From the NCBI RefSeq assembly GCF_900142915.1, contig NZ_FRCM01000003.1, positions 186,504 to 250,503 on the forward strand: a DNA stretch of 64,000 nucleotides, written 5' to 3'. This document shows positions 7,371 through 15,448 of the stretch, one piece after another. The position numbers and the translations under genes are program-made. The notes under the pieces were generated by a model that was given only the letters and a program-made list of their open reading frames with translations, made no database searches and was not told where the DNA came from. This DNA is from Mucilaginibacter sp. OK098 (GTDB lineage Bacteria; Bacteroidota; Bacteroidia; Sphingobacteriales; Sphingobacteriaceae). Position 1 is the stretch's first letter, and each line of letters starts with the position of its first letter.

Positions 7371-8945
7371 TTATTTTTTAGGAGAAATGGAATCTGTTAT
7401 ATGAAAAAAGTCAAAGTCAGCCGATCCCCCTATATTTTTTGTAGCATAATTAAACAAAGCAAAACGATAGCCCATGAAATGCGGGAAGGTATAGGCCATT
7501 TTTAATTGTGTGCCCAATGGTCTCCATGTCTTCCCGTCCAGGCTATAAAAAAAATTTGCCACGTCTTTTCTGTTTGTAAAATCGCATTCCATCTTAAAGT
7601 ACACTACCTTTTGGTTTAACGGGATTTTTTGTACTTCCACAGGTTTTCCGGTGCTTGCATTGACCATGACGACAGCTTTGCTATCCCCGGCTATTTTGAC
7701 GCCAGCTAACCCGTAATTCTTTTGCAAAAGACCCAAACCCGCAAAATCACCATCTTTCATATTAGAAACGTCGAGCGAAACTGTCCCGGAGCATACCGGG
7801 CCGATAGTGCGTTGTGTCAATGAATTTCGTGCCATCACGAAATCGGTGTCAATCCTGCCTGTGGTGAGTCGTAAATACCCTTTCCGCGCGGTAACAGACC
7901 ACAAGCTATTATCCGGGTTATGGTTCCATTGCCAAACCAGTGGTAATGCACGTTCACCTTTTTTACGGGTAAACTCGTCCGAAGCCACAATGCCCGGGAT
8001 CAAACCTTTACTGGCCGGAAGGTCTAGTGTATCCAGCACTTTGCCGTTGGTGCCCAAAACGGGCCATCCATCCACCCACTTTACAGGGACCAGATAGGGA
8101 ATGCGCCCCACCGAGCCATAATCACGGAACAAATAAGAATACCAGGCCCCATTTGGCGCTTCAACCAATCCACCTTGCGCCACACCTAAATCCTGGAGGC
8201 CAATTCGTCCTTCGTACGGGCCGGTGATTTTATCTGCCCGGTGGATTATAACAGTGCGTACGTGGCCCGGTGGCCATGTAATATTGAAAAGATAATATTT
8301 GCTGTTTATCTTAAACAGCTGAGAGCCCTCCGGACCGAGACCAATGCCACCCGAGGGCACGTTTGCTTTTTTAATGATAACCTGGTCAGTTCCGCCAGGC
8401 TTTATGCCGGAAAGGTCCTTATTTAATTCAACTAACCTTAAATCTCCGCTTCCGCTGATCATGTAAACCTTTCCGTCATCATCAAAAAACAAGGAGTGAT
8501 CACCCAGGTCGGGGGCAAATGACCTGGCTTTCCACGGACCTTTTTCGATATTTTTAGTACTGTAAATGTGCGTTTTGCCGGTATTTGCAGAAAATGTGCT
8601 TACATAATAGGTTCCATTATGGAAACGAATAGAACTTGCCCACGAACCCTCCCCATATGCGTTTTTGCCATTTGTGAGATTTAATGCATCAACGTTTCCT
8701 AAAGTATCATATGCATAACCCACCGTCTTCCAGGTCACCAGGTCGTTCGACTTCATAATCGGTACACCGGGACTCATGTGCATAGTTGTGCTGCTCATGT
8801 AATAGCTATTGCCTACATGCTCTATTGATATGTCTGGTACATCTGCATAAATAATAGGATTAGTTGCTTTTTGTGCATATAAACACGGCGCTATAAGCGT
8901 GATAATTAAGGCCGTCATCCATAACCTGTAAATCGCATTTCTCAT
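7371..8945 (-). CDS. GH43 arabinofuranosidase/xylosidase with C-terminal concanavalin-like domain
   Basis: 524 residues, signal peptide about 1-24. Five-bladed GH43 propeller: base Asp in YADVPDIS (35-38), second Asp in GDHSLFFDD, acid Glu in GPEGSQLFK. The C-terminal third (about 330-524) is the beta-sandwich typical of long GH43 enzymes, with WQWNHNPDNSLW near its start and FPHFMGYRFALF near the end. The form matches the subfamily that includes arabinofuranosidases of xyloglucan and arabinoxylan loci. It is colinear and clearly paralogous to the gene at 32335-33912. Second gene of a GH51-GH43 block, 44 bases after GH51. A 40-bp piece of its 3' end is repeated at 4896-4935. Probably periplasmic. 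Confidence 0.9.
   Translation of the reverse strand: MRNAIYRLWMTALIITLIAPCLYAQKATNPIIYADVPDISIEHVGNSYYMSSTTMHMSPGVPIMKSNDLVTWKTVGYAYDTLGNVDALNLTNGKNAYGEGSWASSIRFHNGTYYVSTFSANTGKTHIYSTKNIEKGPWKARSFAPDLGDHSLFFDDDGKVYMISGSGDLRLVELNKDLSGIKPGGTDQVIIKKANVPSGGIGLGPEGSQLFKINSKYYLFNITWPPGHVRTVIIHRADKITGPYEGRIGLQDLGVAQGGLVEAPNGAWYSYLFRDYGSVGRIPYLVPVKWVDGWPVLGTNGKVLDTLDLPASKGLIPGIVASDEFTRKKGERALPLVWQWNHNPDNSLWSVTARKGYLRLTTGRIDTDFVMARNSLTQRTIGPVCSGTVSLDVSNMKDGDFAGLGLLQKNYGLAGVKIAGDSKAVVMVNASTGKPVEVQKIPLNQKVVYFKMECDFTNRKDVANFFYSLDGKTWRPLGTQLKMAYTFPHFMGYRFALFNYATKNIGGSADFDFFHITDSISPKK
7384..7423 (-). repeat. 40-bp exact direct repeat, copy B (inside GH43 3' end)
   Basis: Identical in all 40 bases to 4896-4935. 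This is the intact source copy, coding for part of the C-terminal ADFDFFHITDSIS of the GH43 at 7371-8945. Confidence 0.95.
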
Positions 8946-8989
8946 ATTGAAATTTGTTTTTTTATCCTGGTATTCTTACCTGATTTTAA

Positions 8990-11104
8990 TTACTTAGTTA
9001 ACGTATTTATTTGAAGCATGCTTACTGAATATGGATCGAAAGTCCTTGTAAATTCAGCGCCGGCCACTTTTATTTTAGAGGTAACCGGAACTATTTTTAC
9101 CGGATCGCCGACTGTGTTCGTATCTTCGGGTTTATCACCTTTTATGACTACAATGATACCCTCGGGAGAAAGCTTTCCAGCTCCCTTTAAATCGATATCA
9201 ACCTGCTGCGGCTTTCCTGTTGTATTTACTATTTTAAGAAACAGTTTTCCCGTTTTGGTGTCCTGGGTAGCTACATAAAACATGGCTGGTATGGGTTCGG
9301 GCATTTTGTTCGTCGCACTATCCTGCTTGGTGGCAGACCTGGTTTGGGTAGGGATATTGATGCCCAATATAGGCACCACTTTATTGCCGATATAGCTGTT
9401 AAACATTGCTTGTACATAATACGAGGGCGAGCCAAAACTTGTCAATGCATCATAACCTATCAGGTTTGAATCCCATTGCCATGCTTTCGGCGCGGTTGCG
9501 GTAGCCTTATTTACATTTGCAAATAAAGGCGCGTAGCATGAGCGGATAACGAGGTCTGAGTTACGTTCCATACCTGTCATCCACGCGGCATCACCGAGGG
9601 CAGCATTCAAATTGGTGGTGGGCGTGCCTTCCGTTGTTGCCCATTCACCTACAAACACTTTATATCCATTGCGGTCGTAGTTATCATAATGTGCCGCATC
9701 CTCTTCCATTCCCCAGGCATTACGGTAATAATGTTCATCTACAATTTCGGGCTTGCGAATTGTTAATTTACCCCTTCCTCCAAGCCAATCCTTACCGCCG
9801 ATGGTTGCAATACAGTGAAGGTTAGGGTATTTGGATTTAATGCCATCATAAAACTGGGCAAAACGTCCATCGTAACTGCCAGAGTCGTCAAACCCGTCTT
9901 CGTTACCAATTTCCACATAACTGAGTTTAAAAGGCGCCGGGTGCCCATCCGCCGCACGCTTAGCGCCCCAATATGTGTGTACGTCGCCCGTAACATATTC
10001 AATTTCATTAAGCGCATCCTCTACATATGGTTTTAAAAGCGGGCCTGAATCCACATGGTCGCCGTCGAGCGAATAGCCGGCATAAACGGCAAGCAGCGGT
10101 TCCATTTTAAGGTCTTCGCACCATTCTAAAAATTCAAGTAACCCCATTCCGTCAGTGGGGCGGTAGCCCCATGAGCCGGTATGGCCTGGCCGCCCCTCAA
10201 GCGGCCCCAAAGTAGTCTTCCACGGAAATGCATCGTTCAATTTCGGGCCTTCGAGGAAATTACCGCCGGGGAAACGTAAAAAGCGGGGTTTCATATCGGC
10301 CAATAACTTCATTATATCTATTCGGTTCCCATTCGGACGGTTATGATAAGTTGGCGGAAATAAAGAGACGAGGTTAAAATAATAAACCCCGGTACGGTTT
10401 GTTGAAATAACAAAACGGGCGGCAGATGTTGGTTTAACATCAGCGCCTGTTATTAATTTAAGTTCATATTTTTTCCAAAAGGTGCTTTTTACTAAATTAA
10501 TAGTACCCGTAGCATATACCGTTTTACCATCATTGCTTTCTATACTTACGGTTATACGCCCGGCAGTGTTATCAGCAATTACCGGGACAGCAACTGTGGG
10601 CTTGGGAGCCCATTGCTCGTTGGGCAATGGCTTGATTTCCGTACCCTTAATATAAAAAGAGGCGTTATAAGTTGTATTAGGTAAAACAGGTATGCCCCAA
10701 TAACCTTCATTTGCAATACCGGCCCTACCACCACCGGTATCCACCAATAATCTTAAACAAGTAGTTAACGCGCCATTAATTGCATAGCGCCGCTGATCTG
10801 CCGGTACATAGTCGGGGTTTGCGGCAACTAATTGAATTGTGGCCTTCGCACTACCTTCCTTGATCACGCTCCATGCTTCCGGTGTATTTGGGTTGTCCTT
10901 AAATATCCTGTTTTTGATCAGCTCGGCATACAAACCACCATCGTACGAATGGTTAATCTCTTCGGTCATCAACCCATACAGTTGCGGACTAACGTTCGCG
11001 CCGGGTTTAGTTAAATCAAGCGTAAGCTTAGGGCTTTGCGCTTTTAAGCTTGTTGCAGTGAACAGGAACAGGCACAAACTTGAAATGGATAATAACTTTT
11101 TCAT
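8990..11104 (-). CDS. GH51 alpha-L-arabinofuranosidase
   Basis: 704 residues, signal peptide about 1-22. The N-terminal block LYGLMTEEINHSYDGGLYAE is typical of secreted GH51 enzymes. A CBM4-like beta-sandwich is inserted at about 75-245. The barrel follows with FLRFPGGNFLEG (about 275-286), acid/base Glu402 in EIGNEDGFD, VDEHYY, and nucleophile Glu487 in VFVGEWATTEG; a C-terminal beta-domain closes it. It removes alpha-1,2/1,3-arabinofuranosyl side groups from arabinoxylan, arabinan or arabinoxyloglucan. It is paralogous to 30335-32335; in both places GH43 follows directly in the same direction, which suggests an old block duplication. Probably periplasmic. Confidence 0.93.
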   Translation of the reverse strand: MKKLLSISSLCLFLFTATSLKAQSPKLTLDLTKPGANVSPQLYGLMTEEINHSYDGGLYAELIKNRIFKDNPNTPEAWSVIKEGSAKATIQLVAANPDYVPADQRRYAINGALTTCLRLLVDTGGGRAGIANEGYWGIPVLPNTTYNASFYIKGTEIKPLPNEQWAPKPTVAVPVIADNTAGRITVSIESNDGKTVYATGTINLVKSTFWKKYELKLITGADVKPTSAARFVISTNRTGVYYFNLVSLFPPTYHNRPNGNRIDIMKLLADMKPRFLRFPGGNFLEGPKLNDAFPWKTTLGPLEGRPGHTGSWGYRPTDGMGLLEFLEWCEDLKMEPLLAVYAGYSLDGDHVDSGPLLKPYVEDALNEIEYVTGDVHTYWGAKRAADGHPAPFKLSYVEIGNEDGFDDSGSYDGRFAQFYDGIKSKYPNLHCIATIGGKDWLGGRGKLTIRKPEIVDEHYYRNAWGMEEDAAHYDNYDRNGYKVFVGEWATTEGTPTTNLNAALGDAAWMTGMERNSDLVIRSCYAPLFANVNKATATAPKAWQWDSNLIGYDALTSFGSPSYYVQAMFNSYIGNKVVPILGINIPTQTRSATKQDSATNKMPEPIPAMFYVATQDTKTGKLFLKIVNTTGKPQQVDIDLKGAGKLSPEGIIVVIKGDKPEDTNTVGDPVKIVPVTSKIKVAGAEFTRTFDPYSVSMLQINTLTK

Positions 11105-11285
11105 TGTGAAATTTAATATTATTTATTGTGTTTTTTACACTTATTTTATAAGGCCAACGGGGCATTTCCATTGGAAATCACACTTACCTTCAGACAGGTC
11201 ATAACTGTCTAAGACCAGGTGGCGCATGCTGACAGCCTTAAATCCGGCGGACCTCTTCAACATGATATTTTTTTATTTTTTAATC

Positions 11286-11516
11286 TTATTTTGAAAGGTA
11301 ACTCATCCCATAATGTTCTAAACATTTTTGAGTGAACTTCTTGATAAGAACCAAGCCCTCGTTACACATTTTTTTCGATTCAGGCGTTAAGATAGGGTTA
11401 CTGAAGATAGTAGGGTGCCCCTTAAGCAAAATACCGATCGTATCAAAATTCTCTATCAAAACTTTAATTTCACTTTCATCTAATTTTGGCCCTTTTGAAA
11501 TAATTTGACCTTCCAT
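11286..11516 (-). CDS. Small hypothetical protein (76 aa)
   Basis: No family recognised. MEGQIISKGPKLDESEIKVL... is charged and mostly helical in appearance, has two cysteines and no signal peptide or membrane segment, so a cytoplasmic protein if made. It is preceded by an A-rich leader and lies between the BACON-GH43 and GH51 genes in their direction. Being the only non-secreted frame in a run of secreted enzymes it may be unrelated to glycan breakdown. Real-gene status is uncertain; the only support is an open frame on the operon strand in a gap otherwise free of genes. Confidence 0.4.
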   Translation of the reverse strand: MEGQIISKGPKLDESEIKVLIENFDTIGILLKGHPTIFSNPILTPESKKMCNEGLVLIKKFTQKCLEHYGMSYLSK

Positions 11517-11578
11517 ATTCTTTTTTTTTAATACTATTTAGCGCTAATTGAATATATTATATCAGTTTGAACTTGCGG

Positions 11579-11628
11579 AAAACTGCCGGTATCACGAATA
11601 AACTCTTATTTGTGATACTGGCAGTTTT
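11579..11628. terminator. Strong bidirectional hairpin, probable terminator of the BACON-GH43 gene
   Basis: Arms 11579-11601 (AAAACTGCCGGTATCACG...) and 11606-11628 pair over 23 positions with two mismatches around a 4-base loop, and have A-runs on one side and T-runs on the other. It lies 160 bases downstream of the GH43 stop at 11788. In the minus direction the stem ends in TTTT. Confidence 0.7.
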
Positions 11629-11787
11629 AAGTGTCATTGTCTTAAATAATTCGCGGGTTGCTGAATCAACGTTTATTTGCCTCCGGCTCCCAAAAGAAAG
11701 GCTTAACGGTTTCACCGAATCGGCAGTAACAGCCCGTTTTGATCGGACATCTACTTATAAATAGCATCAATAAACCAGCAACCGGAC

Positions 11788-13605
11788 TTAATAAAATTTC
11801 CATTCATCAAACAAAAAACCCTCTCCATAAAATACAAAATAGATATTACCCACTCCTTTAGGTATGTTCAGTTCTATTTGCTTTGAGAGCGTAGTCCAGT
11901 CCTTCGCATCGCATTTAAGGGAAACAAGAGCCGGGCCTTTAAGATTATTTACATAAACATCAATTTGACCTGTTCCTTTCACCAGGGCTTCGAATTTGGA
12001 AGGAATCTGATTGCTAAAATCGGCTCCCCGGACCATGAGAACTTGTTTATCTATTTGTCCTTTGGCAACCATATTACCCACAATACCAGCAGTATCGAAC
12101 TTGACGTGCCCCGAAGTGCCTGCAGTGGTTTCTGCTTGCTGCACAACGAATGGATTTAATAGCTGAGTTTGTGAAGGACCTTTATAAGTTGCGCTGACCA
12201 TGGGGATGTTCACGCCATTCCCTGTATTCACCGCTGCTTCTTCGATACCCACATTACGAAAACCACCCGTAGTGTTAAAATAATCCTGTAAATACATGGC
12301 ATGGTAAGCAAAATACCATTTCCCTTGAAACGTGAACAAGTGGGAGTGATTGTTGCACAAAGGCCCCACGTTATCACCCACGTTTTCGCCAGAATTCCTA
12401 AAGTAATTATCGCCATACTGCCAACTATTCGGATCTAAGGGTGTTTTACTCGTCATATAAGATATGTTGGCTGCGGTTGGTTTAGCAATATTGCTATAAG
12501 GCCATACAGTGCGTGGATCCCAATTCGTACAATAGCTATAAACCCAGGTTCCATTGATAAAGTTAAGGTCACTGGCCTCATTAAAATAAGGAGCTGGTAT
12601 CTTAGAAATACTGCTGGCCAAACTGATCATATCTGCTCCTAATTTGACTATTCTGGCATTATCCGGCATATAGGCTGTTTTAGGCGTTCCGGCTCCAAAA
12701 ACCAGCCAGCCAGTACCTTGGCCGTCAATCACAACTCCGGGATCGAATGGAACATCGACATCCACACCGGGGACAGAGTGGTCGACTATGTTCTTTCCTA
12801 ATGGGTCTTTCCAAGGGCCAACGGGCGAGGTAGAAGTAAGCACGGCTGAGCCAGCACCGCTATTTGAATAATACATATAGAAATGCGTTTTACCATCCGC
12901 TTCCATTCTGGATTCAATGGAAGGCGCCCAGGACGTATAAGTCCATGGCGCCAGCTTTGCTGTATTTATGAGTCCATGATAAGTCCAGTTGACCATATCA
13001 GCGGAAGACATCATGACCAGTGTACGGATATACTGGTAACTGTTTTTCCCACCCTTTCCTACCGTGTCATACTGTTGGTGATCATTTGTGGTGTACACAT
13101 AAACTCTTCCATTGTATTCTATAGCTGTTGGGTCGGCTGTAAACATAAAATCTAATAAAGGATTCCCATTATTGGTGAGAAGTTTCGGCGAAACTTTTGC
13201 GAATTTTGCTTCCAGATCTTGATTATCTGGTTGTGAAACTTGAATTTGCCTGGTATCGCCATTCGAAGCTTTGATAGTCACTATCGCCTCGCGGCCAGCC
13301 CCCGTGTTGTTAGCGTCCGCAATTAATTTAAGCGTAACATTGCCCTGGCCTCCCGATAACTGACTTATCGTGAACCATATAGTTGAGCTATTGGCTGTCG
13401 CTGTCCAATTACCATTGCTGGTGATAGAAACATTAGAACTACTTCCTTCCGACTCAAAAACAACTTGCGCGGAAGAAACAGTGAATTGAGTTTGAGGTTG
13501 AGGCACAACCTGTTTCTTCTTACAGGAAAAACAAAGCAATGTGAAAAAGAGTTGTAAGGCTAAAAATATACCAAGACCCTTTCTCATATTTATTATATTG
13601 TTCAT
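11788..13605 (-). CDS. Surface lipoprotein: BACON domain, GH43 and C-terminal CBM6-like domain
   Basis: 605 residues. Lipoprotein signal with acceptor Cys28 (LLCFSCKKK); the true start may be Met7 (MRKGLGIF). BACON domain about 41-125, with the usual ending RQIQVSQP. GH43 propeller from about 150: base Asp158 in MFTADPTAIEYNGRVYVY, then SWAPSIE, DPGVVID, and FNEASDLNF with the likely acid Glu. A CBM6-like beta-sandwich (about 475-605) ends in FLFDEWKFY. The likely role is arabinofuranosidase or xylosidase action on polymer at the cell surface, since BACON-bearing lipoproteins in such loci are usually outward facing. It follows BACON-GH5 in the same direction and is followed by a strong hairpin. 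Confidence 0.88.
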   Translation of the reverse strand: MNNIINMRKGLGIFLALQLFFTLLCFSCKKKQVVPQPQTQFTVSSAQVVFESEGSSSNVSITSNGNWTATANSSTIWFTISQLSGGQGNVTLKLIADANNTGAGREAIVTIKASNGDTRQIQVSQPDNQDLEAKFAKVSPKLLTNNGNPLLDFMFTADPTAIEYNGRVYVYTTNDHQQYDTVGKGGKNSYQYIRTLVMMSSADMVNWTYHGLINTAKLAPWTYTSWAPSIESRMEADGKTHFYMYYSNSGAGSAVLTSTSPVGPWKDPLGKNIVDHSVPGVDVDVPFDPGVVIDGQGTGWLVFGAGTPKTAYMPDNARIVKLGADMISLASSISKIPAPYFNEASDLNFINGTWVYSYCTNWDPRTVWPYSNIAKPTAANISYMTSKTPLDPNSWQYGDNYFRNSGENVGDNVGPLCNNHSHLFTFQGKWYFAYHAMYLQDYFNTTGGFRNVGIEEAAVNTGNGVNIPMVSATYKGPSQTQLLNPFVVQQAETTAGTSGHVKFDTAGIVGNMVAKGQIDKQVLMVRGADFSNQIPSKFEALVKGTGQIDVYVNNLKGPALVSLKCDAKDWTTLSKQIELNIPKGVGNIYFVFYGEGFLFDEWKFY

Positions 13606-13690
13606 TTTTGTTAGTTTAATTTATTTTTTCACAATCAATACCAATCATATACGTCAAGCTAAATTTTTTAAAGTTTAGCTCACCGGAAAA

Positions 13691-13719
13691 CGGTACTGTG
13701 TAATCTGTTCACAGTACCG
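13691..13719 (-). terminator. Terminator after BACON-GH5
   Basis: CGGTACTGTG (13691-13700) pairs perfectly with CACAGTACCG (13710-13719). In the minus direction the stem is followed by TTTTCC. It lies 35 bases past the GH5 stop at 13754, between the GH5 and GH43 genes. Confidence 0.65.
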
Positions 13720-13753
13720 CTATTCCAGAAAAAGCTTTAATCCAACATTAATT

Positions 13754-15229
13754 TTACTTATATCCAAGCACAAGGGCATTATACGTACGCTGGTCTATTA
13801 TCACATTATTAGCCCTGTCTAACATATTCCCTACTTCCCAATAAAATGGCAGTATACCATCCGTTTTAGCCGTTTTGGTCATAAAAGTGTTCCAGTAATC
13901 CACAGACCTGTTGCTCACCAACGTATCCAAAGGCATAGGATTATTGGGATTATTTCTCCTCGGAGCTGCATATTCGCCCAGAATCACAGGGATACCTTTG
14001 TCAACAAAATTCTGTTTTATCCCTTGTAACTCAGTAGTGATCGCACTCTCGTCTCCATTTCCAGGGGTGGCGTTGCGCGATGGCTCAATAGTAGAAACAT
14101 TCCCAGCCCCCCAGTAGTAAATCATTTTGCCCCAGCTTGCATCTCCATCCGTTAGTATCGTAAATCCAGCAGGTGTGTAGTCGTGCACCTCGAGCATCAA
14201 CTTGTTAGGCACCGGGTCGTGAGGCATAGTAGTCATCAAAGTAGCAGTTGTAGTAGGATCAGCGTGAGCCCCCTGCACAACCAGCACCCGGTAACTGTTC
14301 CTGCCTCCGGTAGAGCGAACTGCATTGATGAATGTTTCGTGATAACCATTGAGTATGGCCATCTGCCCGGCATTATCGGCCTTAGGTTCATTCGTGCTGG
14401 CAAATAAAAGGTGCTCATCAAAATCACGCAAGGTTGTAGCAATCTGCTCCCAAATCGCCTTTTGCATTGCATTAACGGAATCTTTCTTTATGTCATTGAC
14501 ATTATCTTCCAGCCAGCCAAGATCCGCGTGAGCATTTACTATCACATACACACCATTGTTCACACAATATCCAACCACTTGTTTCACCCGCGCAAGCCAT
14601 ACAGGGTCAATTGTTGCCTTTTTCCGATCGCTTAAATGGGTCCAAACCCAGTTCATGGGAATCCGTACAGCACTGAAACCTAATTGTTTTACAAATTTCA
14701 CCTGCGCGTCGGTAATTTTACCAGACACCCAATCACCGTCGTTTGGTGAGTCCATAGTATTGCCAAAATTCATTCCCATTCCTGTTCCCATTTTTGCAGC
14801 CAGTTGCACGGCTGTGCTGGTCATACCAGTCATGTCTGGCGCTATAGACGATGTATTATAACTTGGGTAAATGGTGGGGGCCTGGGTAACCGTCAACCTT
14901 CTTGCCTGCCCGTTTGACGAACTTATGTATAAAATTGCAGACTGGCTTGCACCTGTACCATTTGGCGATGTCACTGTTGCATGAATAACGGTACTGCCGC
15001 TTTTGCCGGAAGTTGCGCTTAATTGCAGCCATGAAAAAGCAGGGTTGCTTATGCTCCAGTCAGCATTGCTGGTAATGGTAATGTCCTGACTTCCTCCATC
15101 AGGCGCAAACATCATGGTCGACATGCTAACCGTAAGTTCCGGTGCCGGAGTTTTCGCCTTTTTGCATGCGAAAAGTGTAATGATCGCAGTAAAAAATACT
15201 ACAGATTTAAAAAAATACTTTGTTTTCAT
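13754..15229 (-). CDS. Surface lipoprotein: BACON domain plus GH5 (subfamily 4 type) endo-glucanase/xyloglucanase
   Basis: 491 residues. Lipoprotein signal, Cys22 in LFACKKAK. BACON domain about 32-117, ending RRLTVTQAP. GH5 domain from about 135: GMNFGNTMDS, GFSAVRIPMNW, YVIVNAHAD, acid/base Glu281 in ASTNEP, nucleophile Glu419 in VILGEY, and IPFYWEVG-type ending near the C-terminus. Domain order and motifs are those of BACON-GH5_4 xyloglucanases encoded beside SusCD in Bacteroides; GH5_4 also has mixed-linkage glucanases and xylanases. It sits third after SusD, separated from the glycan-binding protein by a terminator. It is paralogous to the GH5 at 61625, which lacks BACON and carries a lectin domain instead. 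Confidence 0.9.
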   Translation of the reverse strand: MKTKYFFKSVVFFTAIITLFACKKAKTPAPELTVSMSTMMFAPDGGSQDITITSNADWSISNPAFSWLQLSATSGKSGSTVIHATVTSPNGTGASQSAILYISSSNGQARRLTVTQAPTIYPSYNTSSIAPDMTGMTSTAVQLAAKMGTGMGMNFGNTMDSPNDGDWVSGKITDAQVKFVKQLGFSAVRIPMNWVWTHLSDRKKATIDPVWLARVKQVVGYCVNNGVYVIVNAHADLGWLEDNVNDIKKDSVNAMQKAIWEQIATTLRDFDEHLLFASTNEPKADNAGQMAILNGYHETFINAVRSTGGRNSYRVLVVQGAHADPTTTATLMTTMPHDPVPNKLMLEVHDYTPAGFTILTDGDASWGKMIYYWGAGNVSTIEPSRNATPGNGDESAITTELQGIKQNFVDKGIPVILGEYAAPRRNNPNNPMPLDTLVSNRSVDYWNTFMTKTAKTDGILPFYWEVGNMLDRANNVIIDQRTYNALVLGYK

Positions 15230-15414
15230 TTTGTTCTATCATTTAAATTTTATGAAAATCGCATAAACATCCCCTGCACTAAAAAATATCAGCATCATAT
15301 CTCTTTGCCGCCCGCTATGACAGAGGCTCAATTGTACGTTGATCTTTTACTGTTAATTTCGTGGCTCTAAAATCCTGCTCCGTTTAGCGAATCCAATGCT
15401 TTCGATTGGTAAAA

Positions 15415-15443
15415 AGCCCCACAGCAACTGATGCTGTGAGGCT
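15415..15443 (-). terminator. Rho-independent terminator after the SusC-SusD-SGBP unit
   Basis: AGCCCCACAGCA (15415-15426) pairs with TGCTGTGAGGCT (15432-15443), one mismatch, 5-base loop. In the minus direction the stem runs into GGCTTTTTACC. It begins 5 bases past the stop at 15449, so it ends or attenuates the operon before the GH5 gene. Confidence 0.8.
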
Positions 15444-15448
15444 GTAGG

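Noticed and set aside
4896..7423. 40-bp repeats as insertion-sequence ends or attachment sites
   Set aside because: Both are coding 3' ends of GH43 and there is no transposase or integrase between them.
11141..11263. 40-codon minus-strand frame (MLKRSAGFKAVSMRH...) between the small unknown and GH51
   Set aside because: Short, no recognised similarity or ribosome-binding site; too weak to call, though it lies on the operon strand.
11567..11764. 65-codon plus-strand frame with a hydrophobic segment
   Set aside because: Starts with TTG, runs through the terminator hairpin at 11579-11628, opposes the operon and matches no family.
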